DNA of 64,000 nt from Bacteroidota bacterium (lineage in GTDB: Bacteria; Bacteroidota; Bacteroidia; Chitinophagales; Chitinophagaceae), in contig VGGV01000001.1 of the NCBI GenBank assembly GCA_016868455.1, positions 124,001 through 188,000 on the forward strand. The letters are read 5' to 3'. Position numbers and translations under genes: made by a program. Positions 27,623 through 36,026 of this stretch are shown here, piece by piece (the stretch's first letter is position 1; each line of letters starts with the position of its first letter). Below the pieces are notes generated by a model. That model had not been told where the DNA came from, searched no databases, and saw only the letters and a program-made list of their open reading frames with translations.

Positions 27623-28105
27623 TCAGAATAACTCTTCATTGCCGGAAGTAAAACCTTTGTCTTCAAGCAAGGTATGGTGCAGGCTATCTGCCGCCTCGGT
27701 TGCCAGTTCATCACAACGGTTATTGTATGGATTGTCGGCATGGCCTCTTACCCAAATAAATTTAATTGTGTGTTTTTTTGAAAGCAGGTAAAATTCTTTC
27801 CACAGATCCGGGTTTTTTTTCTTGCCTTTAAAATTTGTTTTGATCCAGGTGTTCAGCCAGCCTTCTACCCATGCTTTTACCACATATTGGCTGTCGGAAT
27901 AGATCGTCACCTTCATTCCCTCTTTCTTCAGCGCTTTGAGTCCGGCAATTACGGCCATCAGTTCCATGCGGTTATTGGTGGTGAGTTTATAGCCCTGCGA
28001 TAATTCTTTCCGGTGGGTACCGCTCATGAGGATGACGCCATAACCACCGGGGCCGGGATTGCCTCTTGAAGAGCCGTCAGTGTAGATAGTAATAGAGCTG
28101 TGCAT
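27623..28105 (-). CDS. rnhA: ribonuclease HI
   Basis: Removes the RNA strand of RNA-DNA hybrids. In 160 residues it shows the catalytic quartet Asp10 (IYTDGSS), Glu48 (NNRMELMAV), Asp71 (IYSDSQYVV) and Asp132 (NNRCDELA), with the mobile His122 (VRGHAD). The basic handle region is present (TNFKGKKKNPDLWKEF). It is transcribed away from a repeat-containing gap that separates it from the acyl-CoA carboxylase gene. Confidence 0.96.
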   Translation of the reverse strand: MHSSITIYTDGSSRGNPGPGGYGVILMSGTHRKELSQGYKLTTNNRMELMAVIAGLKALKKEGMKVTIYSDSQYVVKAWVEGWLNTWIKTNFKGKKKNPDLWKEFYLLSKKHTIKFIWVRGHADNPYNNRCDELATEAADSLHHTLLEDKGFTSGNEELF

Positions 28106-28133
28106 TATTGTTTTAGGATTTTTCCAACTCTTT

Positions 28134-28246
28134 GAGTCTTGTCATGCCGAGGTACGAGGCATCTCAAAGGTTTCCAAAATATTTTCTGTAGTAGTCTTTG
28201 AGACTCCTCCTTCACCTGCCTGCCGTCAGGCAGTTCGGAGTGACAA
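28134..28246. repeat. dispersed inverted-repeat element
   Basis: Between rnhA and the carboxylase gene lie GTCTTGTCATGCCGAGG at the left and TTCGGAGTGACAAGAC at the right, an imperfect inverted pair, with CATCTCAAAGG and CTTTGAGACTCC inside as a second inverted pair. A perfect palindrome CTGCCTG-CCGT-CAGGCAG is nested near the right end. The terminal words are typical of intergenic repeats in Bacteroidota. No coding sequence is present. Confidence 0.65.
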
Positions 28247-28252
28247 GACCCA

Positions 28253-29947
28253 CTAAACTTGAAAAACTCCCGTCTTCAATTCATTGATCATGGGGTTACA
28301 ATTTGCCGCTGCAATCCCTTCACTAATCACTTTTCTCGTCTCCACCGGGTCAATAATAGCATCCACCCACAATCTTGCCGCAGCATAGTAAGGCGAAGTC
28401 TGTTTATCATAGCGGCTCTTTATTTTCTTCAGCAGTTTTTCTTCAGCCTCCGGTGTTATCACTTCTCCTTTTGCCTTCAGCGATGCTTCCTCAATCTGCA
28501 AAAGTGTTTTCGCCGCCGCATCGCCTCCCATCACAGCGATCTTTGCCGTAGGCCATGCATAAATAAACCGGGGATCGTAGGCTTTGCCGCACATGGCATA
28601 GTTACCGGCGCCGTAACTGTTGCCAATGATGATGGTGATCTTTGGTACCACTGAATTCGCCACCGCATTCACCATCTTTGCCCCGTCTTTAATGATGCCC
28701 GCATGTTCACTGCGGCTGCCTACCATAAAACCGGTAACATCCTGCAGAAACACCAATGGAATTTTTTTCTGATTACAATTCAGAATAAACCTTGCAGCTT
28801 TATCAGCGCTGTCATTATAGATAACACCGCCCATCTGCATCTCACCTTTTTTAGTTTTTACAATCAACCGTTGATTCGCCACAATACCAACAGCCCATCC
28901 GTCAATCCTTCCATAACCACACACTATCGTTTTACCATAATCAGGTTTAAATTGTTCAAACGATGATTCAGGTTCTTCACTTGTGCCTTGTGCCTTGTTC
29001 CTTGTGCCTTCAGCAGCATCTACAATACAGTCAATAATATCTAAAACATCATAAGGTTTACCATCCGATGGAAAGATGCCATACAGTTCTTCCGCTTTTT
29101 TCCCTGCCCGTCCGGCAGGCGGGTTCGGCGCTTTTGATTGTATCCTGTCAAACCCGGCTTTTGGTTTTTCGCCGAGCATACTCATCATCTTTTTAATATG
29201 ATCCATGCATTCCTGCTCGGTCCTGAATTTATAATCGGCAATACCGCTGATCTCCGTATGTGTTGCCGCACCACCGAGGGTTTCATTATCTATGTCTTCA
29301 CCGATGGCGGCTTTCACTAAATAAGGCCCGGCCAGGTAAATAGAACCCTTGCCTTCCACCATCAGCGTTTCATCACTCATGATGGGCAGGTAGGCGCCGC
29401 CCGCCACGCAGGGGCCCATTACTGCTGCTATTTGTGTAATGCCCATGCCGCTCATCACCGCATTGTTGCGGAAGATGCGGCCAAAATGTTCTTTGTCGGG
29501 AAATATTTCATCCTGCATCGGCAGGAAAACACCGGCGCTGTCCACCAGGTAAATAACAGGCAAATGATTTTCCATCGCTATCTCCTGCAACCGCAGGTTC
29601 TTTTTACCCGTGATGGGAAACCAGGCACCCGCCTTCACGGTCTGGTCGTTGGCGAGGATCACACACTGGCGGCCGCTTACATAACCTATACCGGCAACGG
29701 TACCACCTGCCGGGCAGCCTCCCTGTTCTTCATACATATCGTAACCGGCAAAAGCGCCGATCTCAATAAAAGGCGCATCGGTATCGCAGAGGTAAGCGAT
29801 CCTTTCTCTCGGCGTCAGTTTATCCTGGCTGCGCTGTTTCTCCATCGCTTTTTTACCGCCGCCCTCGTATATCTTTTCCAGCTTGCGGCGCATATCGCTG
29901 AGGCTGAGTTTCAGTTGGTCCTCGTTTTTGTTGAATTCTAAATTCAT
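28253..29947 (-). CDS. acyl-CoA carboxylase carboxyltransferase subunit
   Basis: Beta subunit of a biotin-dependent acyl-CoA carboxylase (methylcrotonyl- or propionyl-CoA type), 564 residues, transferring CO2 from biotin to the acyl-CoA. Crotonase-fold signatures are GKKNLRLQEIAMENHLPVIY, LVDSAGVFLPMQDEIFPD, GPCVAGGAYLPIMSDE and, late, GNSYGAGNYAMCGKAYDPRF. No biotin carboxylase gene is adjacent in the window. Two short inserts look foreign: residues 275-284 (NPPAGRAG) and 312-327 (AEGTRNKAQGTSEEPE), both encoded by repeat-like DNA and lying in the loop between the two carboxyltransferase halves, so activity is probably kept. Confidence 0.92.
   Translation of the reverse strand: MNLEFNKNEDQLKLSLSDMRRKLEKIYEGGGKKAMEKQRSQDKLTPRERIAYLCDTDAPFIEIGAFAGYDMYEEQGGCPAGGTVAGIGYVSGRQCVILANDQTVKAGAWFPITGKKNLRLQEIAMENHLPVIYLVDSAGVFLPMQDEIFPDKEHFGRIFRNNAVMSGMGITQIAAVMGPCVAGGAYLPIMSDETLMVEGKGSIYLAGPYLVKAAIGEDIDNETLGGAATHTEISGIADYKFRTEQECMDHIKKMMSMLGEKPKAGFDRIQSKAPNPPAGRAGKKAEELYGIFPSDGKPYDVLDIIDCIVDAAEGTRNKAQGTSEEPESSFEQFKPDYGKTIVCGYGRIDGWAVGIVANQRLIVKTKKGEMQMGGVIYNDSADKAARFILNCNQKKIPLVFLQDVTGFMVGSRSEHAGIIKDGAKMVNAVANSVVPKITIIIGNSYGAGNYAMCGKAYDPRFIYAWPTAKIAVMGGDAAAKTLLQIEEASLKAKGEVITPEAEEKLLKKIKSRYDKQTSPYYAAARLWVDAIIDPVETRKVISEGIAAANCNPMINELKTGVFQV
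28976..29016. repeat. in-gene tandem words (GCACAAG type) in the carboxylase gene
   Basis: On the coding strand AAGGCACAAGG, AACAAGG and CACAAGGCACAAG follow one another and encode EGTRNKAQGT. Such near-tandem words occur as intergenic junk in related genomes. The block is in frame and lies between well-conserved segments of the enzyme. Confidence 0.5.
29103..29123. repeat. in-gene palindromic repeat in the carboxylase gene
   Basis: CCTGCCCGTCCGGCAGGCGGG has the arms CTGCC and GGCAG and encodes PPAGRAG in frame. The same CCTGCC/GGCAGG core occurs in the gaps at 28215-28233 and 30067-30096 and inside the methyltransferase gene at 59973-59990. Confidence 0.55.
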
Positions 29948-30035
29948 TGGGAGTTGTTGATGGGCAAAGATAACCGCATTAGGAAACTTCCCCGCCTGGG
30001 CAGGGCGAACTGAGTAAGCTTACTTCTTTGAGAAG

Positions 30036-30195
30036 TTGGGGTGGGTTATGGGCTGTCATCGTTCGGCCTGCCTTCGGGAGCCTTGGCGCAGGCAGGTTCG
30101 CTGCGCTGCTGTAGTTCCGGCTGTTCGCTACAAGTCCTCGTTACGCTTCGCTTCACTGCGGGCTTTCCGCTTCCATCCGGCAGCCTTTGGGCTAA
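30036..30195. repeat. GC-rich REP-like intergenic repeat
   Basis: A strikingly GC-rich block in an AT-rich gap. It contains CCTGCC...GGCAGG arms (30067-30096), GCTGCGCTGC, and the words GTTCGCTACAAGTCCTCG and GCTTTCCGCTTCCATCC. Blocks of this kind recur between genes in Chitinophagales. It is open in one frame only because it is GC-rich, and I see no gene. Confidence 0.6.
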
Positions 30196-30277
30196 GAATG
30201 TCTATTGAACAAATTAAACATGTTACTTTGTAGCCTTCCCTGAGATGTTCAATAAATATAAAAAATTCTTTTTTGTT

Positions 30278-30340
30278 CGGCTGAGATTTCATCTCAGTCC
30301 GGCTCCTCAGAGCCGTCTTTAATAAGGCTTTTTGCCTTTG
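30278..30340. repeat. cluster of three short hairpins
   Basis: In order: GGCTGAGAT-TTC-ATCTCAGTC, CGGCTC-CTCA-GAGCCG, and AAGGC-TTTTT-GCCTT. The first two share a CGG/CCGG junction. They lie between two other repeats and have no coding function. They resemble the subterminal hairpins of IS200-like or REP elements, but no transposase is present. Confidence 0.5.
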
Positions 30341-30360
30341 TTTGTCTTCAAAAGAATAAA

Positions 30361-30415
30361 CGGCCTTTGTTGGTGTTGCGTCAGTCTTGTGAACAGCAAT
30401 TACACCGACAAACGA
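30361..30415. repeat. inverted repeat TTTGTTGGTGT / ACACCGACAAA
   Basis: An 11-base arm at 30366-30376 pairs with 30402-30412 with one mismatch, around a loop of about 25 bases. The word TTGTTGGTGTT is a frequent intergenic repeat in this order, by memory. Together with the two preceding entries it fills most of the 650-base gap at 29948-30602; the rest of that gap (30416-30558) shows nothing I can identify. Confidence 0.55.
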
Positions 30416-30558
30416 ATAGAGGAAACCTTCACTCCGGCCGTCATGCCTCTGCCGATGCAGACAAATCCGGCAGATAAATTGCCTTTTTGTTAAGCCAGGA
30501 GAGCAAGGCGATTGACGAGCCTTTAAAACCGGTCAATTCAATCATTCCGGGGAAATAA

Positions 30559-30588
30559 AAAACTCCGGAACTGTTCCGGAGTTTTATT
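30559..30588 (-). terminator. terminator downstream of the 30.6-31.3 kb remnant
   Basis: A perfect 12-base stem (AAAACTCCGGAA with TTCCGGAGTTTT) has a three-base loop. On the minus strand it is followed by more T, giving a good rho-independent terminator for the upstream broken gene. Confidence 0.8.
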
Positions 30589-30602
30589 GCAAACGCATCT
30601 TT

Positions 30603-31322
30603 TTATTTTGAACTCAGATCAGCCCGGAAAAACAGCATTTCATTCCATCGTTTTTCCACGCATTCGGCATAATCTTCCAGCCAGCGGCTCTAGGCATCTT
30701 CGCCATAAATGGCATTGTATCTTTCATTAAAGGGTTTTCTGTAAGAGGGATCCAGTTCTTTCAGCCCGGCTTTCAGACGGGGAACAGTGGTGATCTGCGG
30801 CTCACCGGAGTTGATTGAATTGTAAACAGCCACAGTTTCATTACCGGCTTCCCATACTTTTTTCATCTTTCTGATCAGCGTATTCAGCTGAGCGATCATT
30901 CCGGGTTTAGGGTAGGTATGGGCAATAATAATCTTATCTGTATAATCCGTAAGCTGTACGGTGCTCATCTCTGCATTAAACTGGCTGTAAGATGATGTGC
31001 CTTCTCCGGTGGTAAGCGGGGCTACATTTTTGCTCCAGTCTAACTGATGCTACACGCTTATTTGGCCGCGGCCATCCATGGCATCCCAGCTGGTTGGGCC
31101 TTCTGTAACATGATAGGCGCCGGATTCAGGACCTGACTGTACTTCAAATACCCGCCATTTAACATCCCCTGTATGGTATTTCTGGGCATGTGCGGCAAGG
31201 GCTTTTTCAAATCCAACAATTTTGTCGGCTTTGGGTGTAACCCGGAATGTGCTGATGACATTTTTGTTTTGGCCTGCTGCCAATAACGGAGCAAGCATGA
31301 TGAAAAGAAAAATCTTTCTCAT
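30603..31322 (-). pseudogene. exported hypothetical protein gene with two in-frame TAG codons
   Basis: One continuous frame of 239 codons from the ATG at 31322 (signal KIFLFIMLAPLLAAGQ) to a TAA at 30603, interrupted by TAG at 31050-31052 and at 30690-30692. Text on each side is coherent: FRVTPKADKIVGFEKALAAH, then HQLDWSKNVAPLTTGEGTSS, then TYPKPGMIAQLNTLIRKMKK, then SRWLEDYAECVEKRWNEMLF. Each TAG is one base from CAG. The intact terminator downstream and the preserved frame suggest the stops are recent. The family is not recognised. Confidence 0.75.
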
Positions 31323-31576
31323 GTCTTAAGTTTTTGGTGGTTAATAAATGCAGGGGATTGTTAGAACAGGGCGGAAGAATATGTAATATAGAGATAAAAA
31401 CTAATGGAACAGTTTCTGCTTCCGTTTATTTTTTATTCTTTCACCAGGCAACAATCCGCAAAAGCCTGCTGCTGCCGCTTTATATAATTAAAAACTATGG
31501 CCATGTCATAAGCGTTTTACAAATCACCCTGCAATGCATTAGCAGATAATCTGTAACTTTCCTTAAATCGTTTACC

Positions 31577-33169
31577 ATGCGACGAACCGCTATATTGCTT
31601 TATTGTGTTTTTACGAACGTCTTGTTTGCTCAAAACCTGAAATCAGGCGGCCGGCTGAAACCGGAACAGGCTATTATGGATATCCGCCACTATACCGTGG
31701 CGCTGGAAGTTGATCCCGTGCAGAAGAAAATCAGCGGTTATACAGAAATTGATCTAAACCTGCTGAAACCATCGGCTGTTTTACTGTTCGATTTGTGGCA
31801 TGGGCTTACGGTCGGTAAAATTTGGGTAAACGGGAAGGAGCAGTTGTTTGAACATACCGGCGATGATTTGATACAAATATCAATGGCAAATACATTGCCT
31901 GAAGGAAAGGTAAAAGTAAAAATTGCCTATGGAGGCGCCCCCGGCGTGGCATCCCGGCCTCCCTGGGTAGGAGGGTTTCAATGGGAAAAGGATACAAAAG
32001 GCAATCCCTGGATATCCATCACCTGCCAGGGAGAGGGGTCCAAAATATATTTTCCCTGCAAAGACCATCCCAGCGATGAGCCCAATGAAGGGGCAGATAT
32101 GATCATCACCGTGCCCAAAGACCTGGTGGTAACGGCGCCGGGCCTGCTGCAAAAAGTAACTACAAAAAAAGATAAGGCGACCTATCACTGGAAAACAAAT
32201 TATACCATCAGCAACTACTGCATATTATTCAATGCCGGCAAATACAAAGTGGCCAAAAGAATGTATACAACGGTAAACGGAAACAAAGTGCCGATGGAAT
32301 ATTATGTGCTGGAAGAAAACGCTGACAAGGCAGAAAAACTGCTCGACCTGTTTGAACAGTCAAGCAAAATACTGGAAAAATATTTTGGAGAATACCCCTG
32401 GGTAAAGGAGCGTATTGCAGCCTGCGAAACGCCGCACCTGGGCATGGAGCACCAGACCAATATTGCCTATGGCAATAAATACCGTTATGAAAAGCTGGGA
32501 GGCAAAGATTTTGACTGGCTGCTGCACCATGAATACGGACATGAGTGGTGGGCCAATAAAGTAACCAACCGTGACTGGGCCCATATGTGGATACAGGAAG
32601 GAGTTTGTGTTTTTGGTGATGCCATGGCCACCCGGGAACTGGCCGGCGAAGAAGCTTATTTGAAACGTATGCAGCAAACAGCCAGAAGCACCCAGAACAG
32701 GTTCCCGGTGGTAAGGGGAGAAGAAGTGGATTCAGACAGCGCCTATCATGGCGACATTTACGGAAAGGGCGCCTTTTTCATGCATACTCTTCGTTATGTA
32801 ATGGGCGATGATATTTTCTTCCCCACGCTGATGAAACTGGCTACCGGCCCGCAATACACTTATGATAACACGGTGGTGACGGCAGATGTGGAAAAACTCT
32901 TCAGCGGGGCTTATGGCAAAAGTCTTCAGCCCCTGTTTCATCTTTTTCTGTATACCACGGACAAGCTGGAAATACATATCCGGCAAACCGGTGATGATAA
33001 GTACTATGTAAAATTTTTGAACCTGGATATGGCCATACCGCTGGATATTGTAACCGATGCAGGCAGAAAGCGGATGACAGTGGATAAAAAAGGGATCAGT
33101 ATAAACAGTAAAACACCGCCACAGGTTGACCCCGATGTTTTTTATCTGAAAAAACTGATCATAGAATAA
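31577..33169 (+). CDS. M1-family metallopeptidase (aminopeptidase)
   Basis: Exported zinc aminopeptidase of 530 residues with signal peptide (MRRTAILLYCVFTNVLFAQ). The beta-sandwich domain (MDIRHYTVALEVDPVQKKIS, CKDHPSDEPNEGADM) precedes the catalytic domain. Zinc and catalytic residues are HEYGH (His318, Glu319, His322) and Glu341 in WIQEG, with exactly 18 residues between the second His and Glu, as in M1 enzymes. The exopeptidase motif is GMEH rather than GAMEN. The C-terminal helical domain is short. Confidence 0.94.
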   Translation: MRRTAILLYCVFTNVLFAQNLKSGGRLKPEQAIMDIRHYTVALEVDPVQKKISGYTEIDLNLLKPSAVLLFDLWHGLTVGKIWVNGKEQLFEHTGDDLIQISMANTLPEGKVKVKIAYGGAPGVASRPPWVGGFQWEKDTKGNPWISITCQGEGSKIYFPCKDHPSDEPNEGADMIITVPKDLVVTAPGLLQKVTTKKDKATYHWKTNYTISNYCILFNAGKYKVAKRMYTTVNGNKVPMEYYVLEENADKAEKLLDLFEQSSKILEKYFGEYPWVKERIAACETPHLGMEHQTNIAYGNKYRYEKLGGKDFDWLLHHEYGHEWWANKVTNRDWAHMWIQEGVCVFGDAMATRELAGEEAYLKRMQQTARSTQNRFPVVRGEEVDSDSAYHGDIYGKGAFFMHTLRYVMGDDIFFPTLMKLATGPQYTYDNTVVTADVEKLFSGAYGKSLQPLFHLFLYTTDKLEIHIRQTGDDKYYVKFLNLDMAIPLDIVTDAGRKRMTVDKKGISINSKTPPQVDPDVFYLKKLIIE

Positions 33170-33185
33170 CCAATATTGTACATTA

Positions 33186-33815
33186 TTATTTCTTCTTCAA
33201 TTCATCAGCCAGGTTGCTGAAGGTGTTGAAGGGTCCCTTTTCGGCAAAACTGTTGGCCAGCCAGGAAGGTAAACTGCCACCGGGATCCACTTCCAGTATA
33301 TAAACAATATGAAGGGTGCCGGCTGTGGGCATAGTTACTTTCCAGGAGGCTTTATAATGAGGAATTCTTTGCAGACCGGGAAATTCAGGCAGATAGCCCT
33401 TTTGGTGGCTGCCATTTATAGTCAGGAATTTCGGGAGGCTGTCAGTTTTTAACTGCATACGAATAATGACATCCCGGTTATCAAACGGAAAAGGCATGGG
33501 CGTTTTCGAGTAATAAATAAAGTCATACTGGCTGTTCTTTTTCAGTAACTGGCTCCGTTTGTTGTTGTAGATCCACTTGCTGAATCCGGATACATTGGTG
33601 AGCAGCGCAATCAGTTTTGTATAAGTGCCGCCATGGGTGCAATCCACTTTTACCGCTTTGAAGGATGACCCGCTTACTTCTGAAGTATATCCGTTGATGC
33701 CGTTCTTTGATTTTTGCAGTTTCCAGGCGTACTGTGCATTAGCCGAAATACCAAATAAGAAACAGGGAATAAGAAGAAAGGTCGTTATTGTACTGGAACG
33801 ATTTTTCATGGCCAT
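33186..33815 (-). CDS. START-domain exported protein
   Basis: A 209-residue protein with a signal peptide (FLLIPCFLFGISANAQ) and a START/Bet v1-like lipid-binding fold: WKLQKSKNGINGYTSEVSGS, KAVKVDCTHGGTYTKLIALL, SKTPMPFPFDNRDVIIRMQL and TLHIVYILEVDPGGSLPSWL. The PFDNRDV and DPGGSLP.WL signatures are typical of bacterial START proteins. Ligand unknown. It converges with the M1 peptidase gene; the start may be the second Met (codon 3). Confidence 0.88.
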   Translation of the reverse strand: MAMKNRSSTITTFLLIPCFLFGISANAQYAWKLQKSKNGINGYTSEVSGSSFKAVKVDCTHGGTYTKLIALLTNVSGFSKWIYNNKRSQLLKKNSQYDFIYYSKTPMPFPFDNRDVIIRMQLKTDSLPKFLTINGSHQKGYLPEFPGLQRIPHYKASWKVTMPTAGTLHIVYILEVDPGGSLPSWLANSFAEKGPFNTFSNLADELKKK

Positions 33816-33980
33816 AGGCGAATATACGTTTTACAGGAACAGGGTGCGACGCTTGCAGGAGTTAAGTCCCCTCTTTTTGTTTTACTTAACAATTGAAATT
33901 ACTTCAGTAAATATAAATGGCGACAGGAAAATTCAGGTACTGATTCCTTAATAATTTTTCCCGAAAAACTTTTGATGAGG

Positions 33981-34018
33981 TTTTTCATGCATGCAGTTTG
34001 TAATTACGGCATGAAAAA
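33981..34018. repeat. perfect ten-base inverted repeat
   Basis: TTTTTCATGC at 33981-33990 pairs with GCATGAAAAA at 34009-34018 around an 18-base loop, in the gap downstream of the stress protein gene. It lacks a clear T tail on the minus strand, so its role as terminator is uncertain. Confidence 0.5.
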
Positions 34019-34074
34019 TTAATTGCTGATCTGCCGGTTTTTCATAAAAGAGTTAATAAGGCAGCCTTTTGAAT

Positions 34075-34887
34075 TCACCAGCCATTATCCGGAATGGCCA
34101 GCAGCGGAATATTGGTGTGGTAAGACATTTTCTTTGTCATGCTGCTGTTGAAGATGCTGCCTATCAGGGTTCGCTTATGCGTCAGCATCACCAGCATTTC
34201 AATCTGGTTGCTGTCAATCCAGTTTTGCAGGCTTTCCCTGAAACGGCGGCCCGCCAGGTGCACCGCATGAATTTCCGTTCCGGGATATTTTTCTTTCAGT
34301 GAATCCCTGAATGCAGCAATCTTTTTTTCATGTTCTCCGAAATCTTCCACATAATCGTCGTCGGTATCAGTAAATACGGTTACCTGGATGGAAGAAGCAA
34401 ACAGGGCGGCAATGGTGATAACAGGTTTCAATATTCTGTCCGGCACATTGAATTTATTGACGGCCAGTAATATTTTACCCGGAACCTTCCAGTTGCTGAG
34501 CAGCGGGATGGCCAGTACCGGTACCGGGCTTTTACCGATAACAAGACCGGTGCGGCTGCCATAAATCTTTTCTTTCATTCCTGAACTGCCCATCGTACCC
34601 ATTACCACCAGGTGGGGTCTGAACTTTTCAATTGCATCAAGGATACTGTTCACCGATGAATCGGCAAAAACTTCGGTATGGATCCTTACCGCTTCGGTTT
34701 CAGCAATACTTTTTCGAAGCAGCTCCAGTTTTTCTTTTGCTGCGGCCATGGCTTCCTGTTGCTGGTAAGCCTCTACGGCATGTATCAGCGTTATATCTGC
34801 TTTAGCTGCCCTGGCCAGTTGCACGGCATAGTTCAGGGCCTTGCTGGCATTGGGTGAAAAATCGGTGGGTACCAGTATCCGTTTCAT
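34075..34887 (-). CDS. tandem universal stress protein (UspA family)
   Basis: Cytoplasmic 270-residue protein with two Usp domains. The first has the start ILVPTDFSPNASKALNYAVQ and the nucleotide-binding-like loop VVMGTMGSSGMKEKIYGSRT. The second is more divergent (KILLAVNKFN, VMLTHKRTLIGSIFNSSMTK). Tandem Usp proteins of this length are typical of Bacteroidota and respond to starvation or envelope stress. Divergent from the DUF3303 gene. Confidence 0.92.
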   Translation of the reverse strand: MKRILVPTDFSPNASKALNYAVQLARAAKADITLIHAVEAYQQQEAMAAAKEKLELLRKSIAETEAVRIHTEVFADSSVNSILDAIEKFRPHLVVMGTMGSSGMKEKIYGSRTGLVIGKSPVPVLAIPLLSNWKVPGKILLAVNKFNVPDRILKPVITIAALFASSIQVTVFTDTDDDYVEDFGEHEKKIAAFRDSLKEKYPGTEIHAVHLAGRRFRESLQNWIDSNQIEMLVMLTHKRTLIGSIFNSSMTKKMSYHTNIPLLAIPDNGW

Positions 34888-35023
34888 TTTTTAGTGTTTT
34901 CAAAGTAAAAGAAGTAACAGTTCGGGGTTCTTGTTTTGACTTTAATCAGCAGCAAGGCTGATTTTTCGACTTTTTGGAGCTATATATCCCGATAAAAAGG
35001 ATATTTAGTACTAAATCAGGTAT

Positions 35024-35296
35024 ATGCAATTCATGGTCATCGAAAAATTTCACCCCGGCAAAGTACAGGAGCTGTACCGCCGCTTTGAGGAAAAAGGCAG
35101 GATGCTGCCGGATGGGGTAATGTACATTAATAGCTGGATCAACGAAGATGTGACCATTTGCTGGCAGGTTATGGAAGCTGCATCAGCAGAAAAATTACAG
35201 GAATGGATAAACAAATGGAATGACCTGGCGGATTTTGAAGTGGTGCCCGTGATTTCGTCTGCACAAGGCAAAGAAAAAGTTCTTTCAGGAACATAG
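35024..35296 (+). CDS. DUF3303 protein
   Basis: A 90-residue protein matching DUF3303: MQFMVIEKFHPGKVQELYRR, then LPDGVMYINSWINEDVTICW and LQEWINKWNDLADFEVVPVI. The ferredoxin-like alpha-beta barrel fold is expected from the family. No known function. It starts at an ATG 136 bases from the divergent stress-protein start and precedes the DUF6370 gene in the same direction. Confidence 0.9.
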   Translation: MQFMVIEKFHPGKVQELYRRFEEKGRMLPDGVMYINSWINEDVTICWQVMEAASAEKLQEWINKWNDLADFEVVPVISSAQGKEKVLSGT

Positions 35297-35334
35297 CATA
35301 AAGATTTATTTTTACGATCTCAAATATTCAACGT

Positions 35335-35685
35335 ATGAAATTATTTATTCTTCTTCTTGTGAGTTCCTTCCTGTACTGTACAGCCGGTGCCCAATCCAAA
35401 ATCTCTGTTCCTGACAACTCCAAAAAGAAGGACACGGCAGAAGCTTCCTGCGGGCAGTGCCAGTTTAAAATGCAGGGCAAAGGTTGTAACCTTGCCGTAC
35501 GCATCAATGGCAAATCCTATTTTGTTGACGGCACCACCATTGACGACCATGGCGATGCCCATGCAGATGATGGTTTTTGCGAAGCCATCCGCAAAGCAGA
35601 AGTGCAGGGCGAAGTGGTGAACAACCGGTTTAAAGCCACTTACTTCAAACTATTACCTGTTGCAAAGGCCAAACCTGCCCAATAA
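35335..35685 (+). CDS. DUF6370 exported protein
   Basis: A 116-residue protein with a signal peptide (KLFILLLVSSFLYCTAGAQ) and a conserved Cys-rich core: ASCGQCQFKMQGKGCNLAVR, SYFVDGTTIDDHGDAHADDG and FCEAIRKAEVQGEVVNNRFK. The Cys and His residues suggest metal or redox binding, but no function is established. The DUF number is given from memory. It is 38 bases after the DUF3303 stop and probably cotranscribed. Confidence 0.85.
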   Translation: MKLFILLLVSSFLYCTAGAQSKISVPDNSKKKDTAEASCGQCQFKMQGKGCNLAVRINGKSYFVDGTTIDDHGDAHADDGFCEAIRKAEVQGEVVNNRFKATYFKLLPVAKAKPAQ

Positions 35686-35752
35686 GATGTTTTGGATTTA
35701 TTGGGCAATTATCGTAACCTTTCCCTTTTAAAACCTCTTAAACCAAAACAAC

Positions 35753-35965
35753 ATGAGAAAGACCTTTGGTAAGATCCTTGCTGGTGTAATAATGCTTTCT
35801 CTTGTAGCAGCTGCCTGCAACAACAAGAAGGATAAAAAATAAGAACCCGCCAAGGAAGATACCACCATCAAAACAGAACCCACGCCTGCTATTCCTGATA
35901 CCACCCAGATGGACAAGGATACAGGAGATGTGCGCCCGGTTGATCCGAATAAGCCTGGCGAGTAA
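35753..35965 (+). pseudogene. small lipoprotein gene with in-frame TAA
   Basis: The ATG at 35753 gives a lipoprotein signal (FGKILAGVIMLSLVAAAC) and a short NNKKDKK tail, then TAA at 35840-35842. The same frame continues 40 codons with lipoprotein-linker-like sequence (EPAKEDTTIKTEPTPAIPDT, DVRPVDPNKPGE) to a second stop right before a terminator. I read it as one gene with a premature stop, although a 29-residue lipopeptide (entericidin-like in size) cannot be ruled out. Confidence 0.6.
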
Positions 35966-35990
35966 TGTTGCTGCTCTGAAAATCTGATTT

Positions 35991-36026
35991 CACCCGTCTT
36001 TATTTTCAGAGGCGGGTGATTTTATT
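35991..36026 (+). terminator. rho-independent terminator
   Basis: A nine-base stem (CACCCGTCT with AGGCGGGTG, one G-U pair) with a ten-base loop is followed by ATTTTATT. It ends the DUF3303-DUF6370-lipoprotein unit and reaches the end of the converging remnant. Confidence 0.7.
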
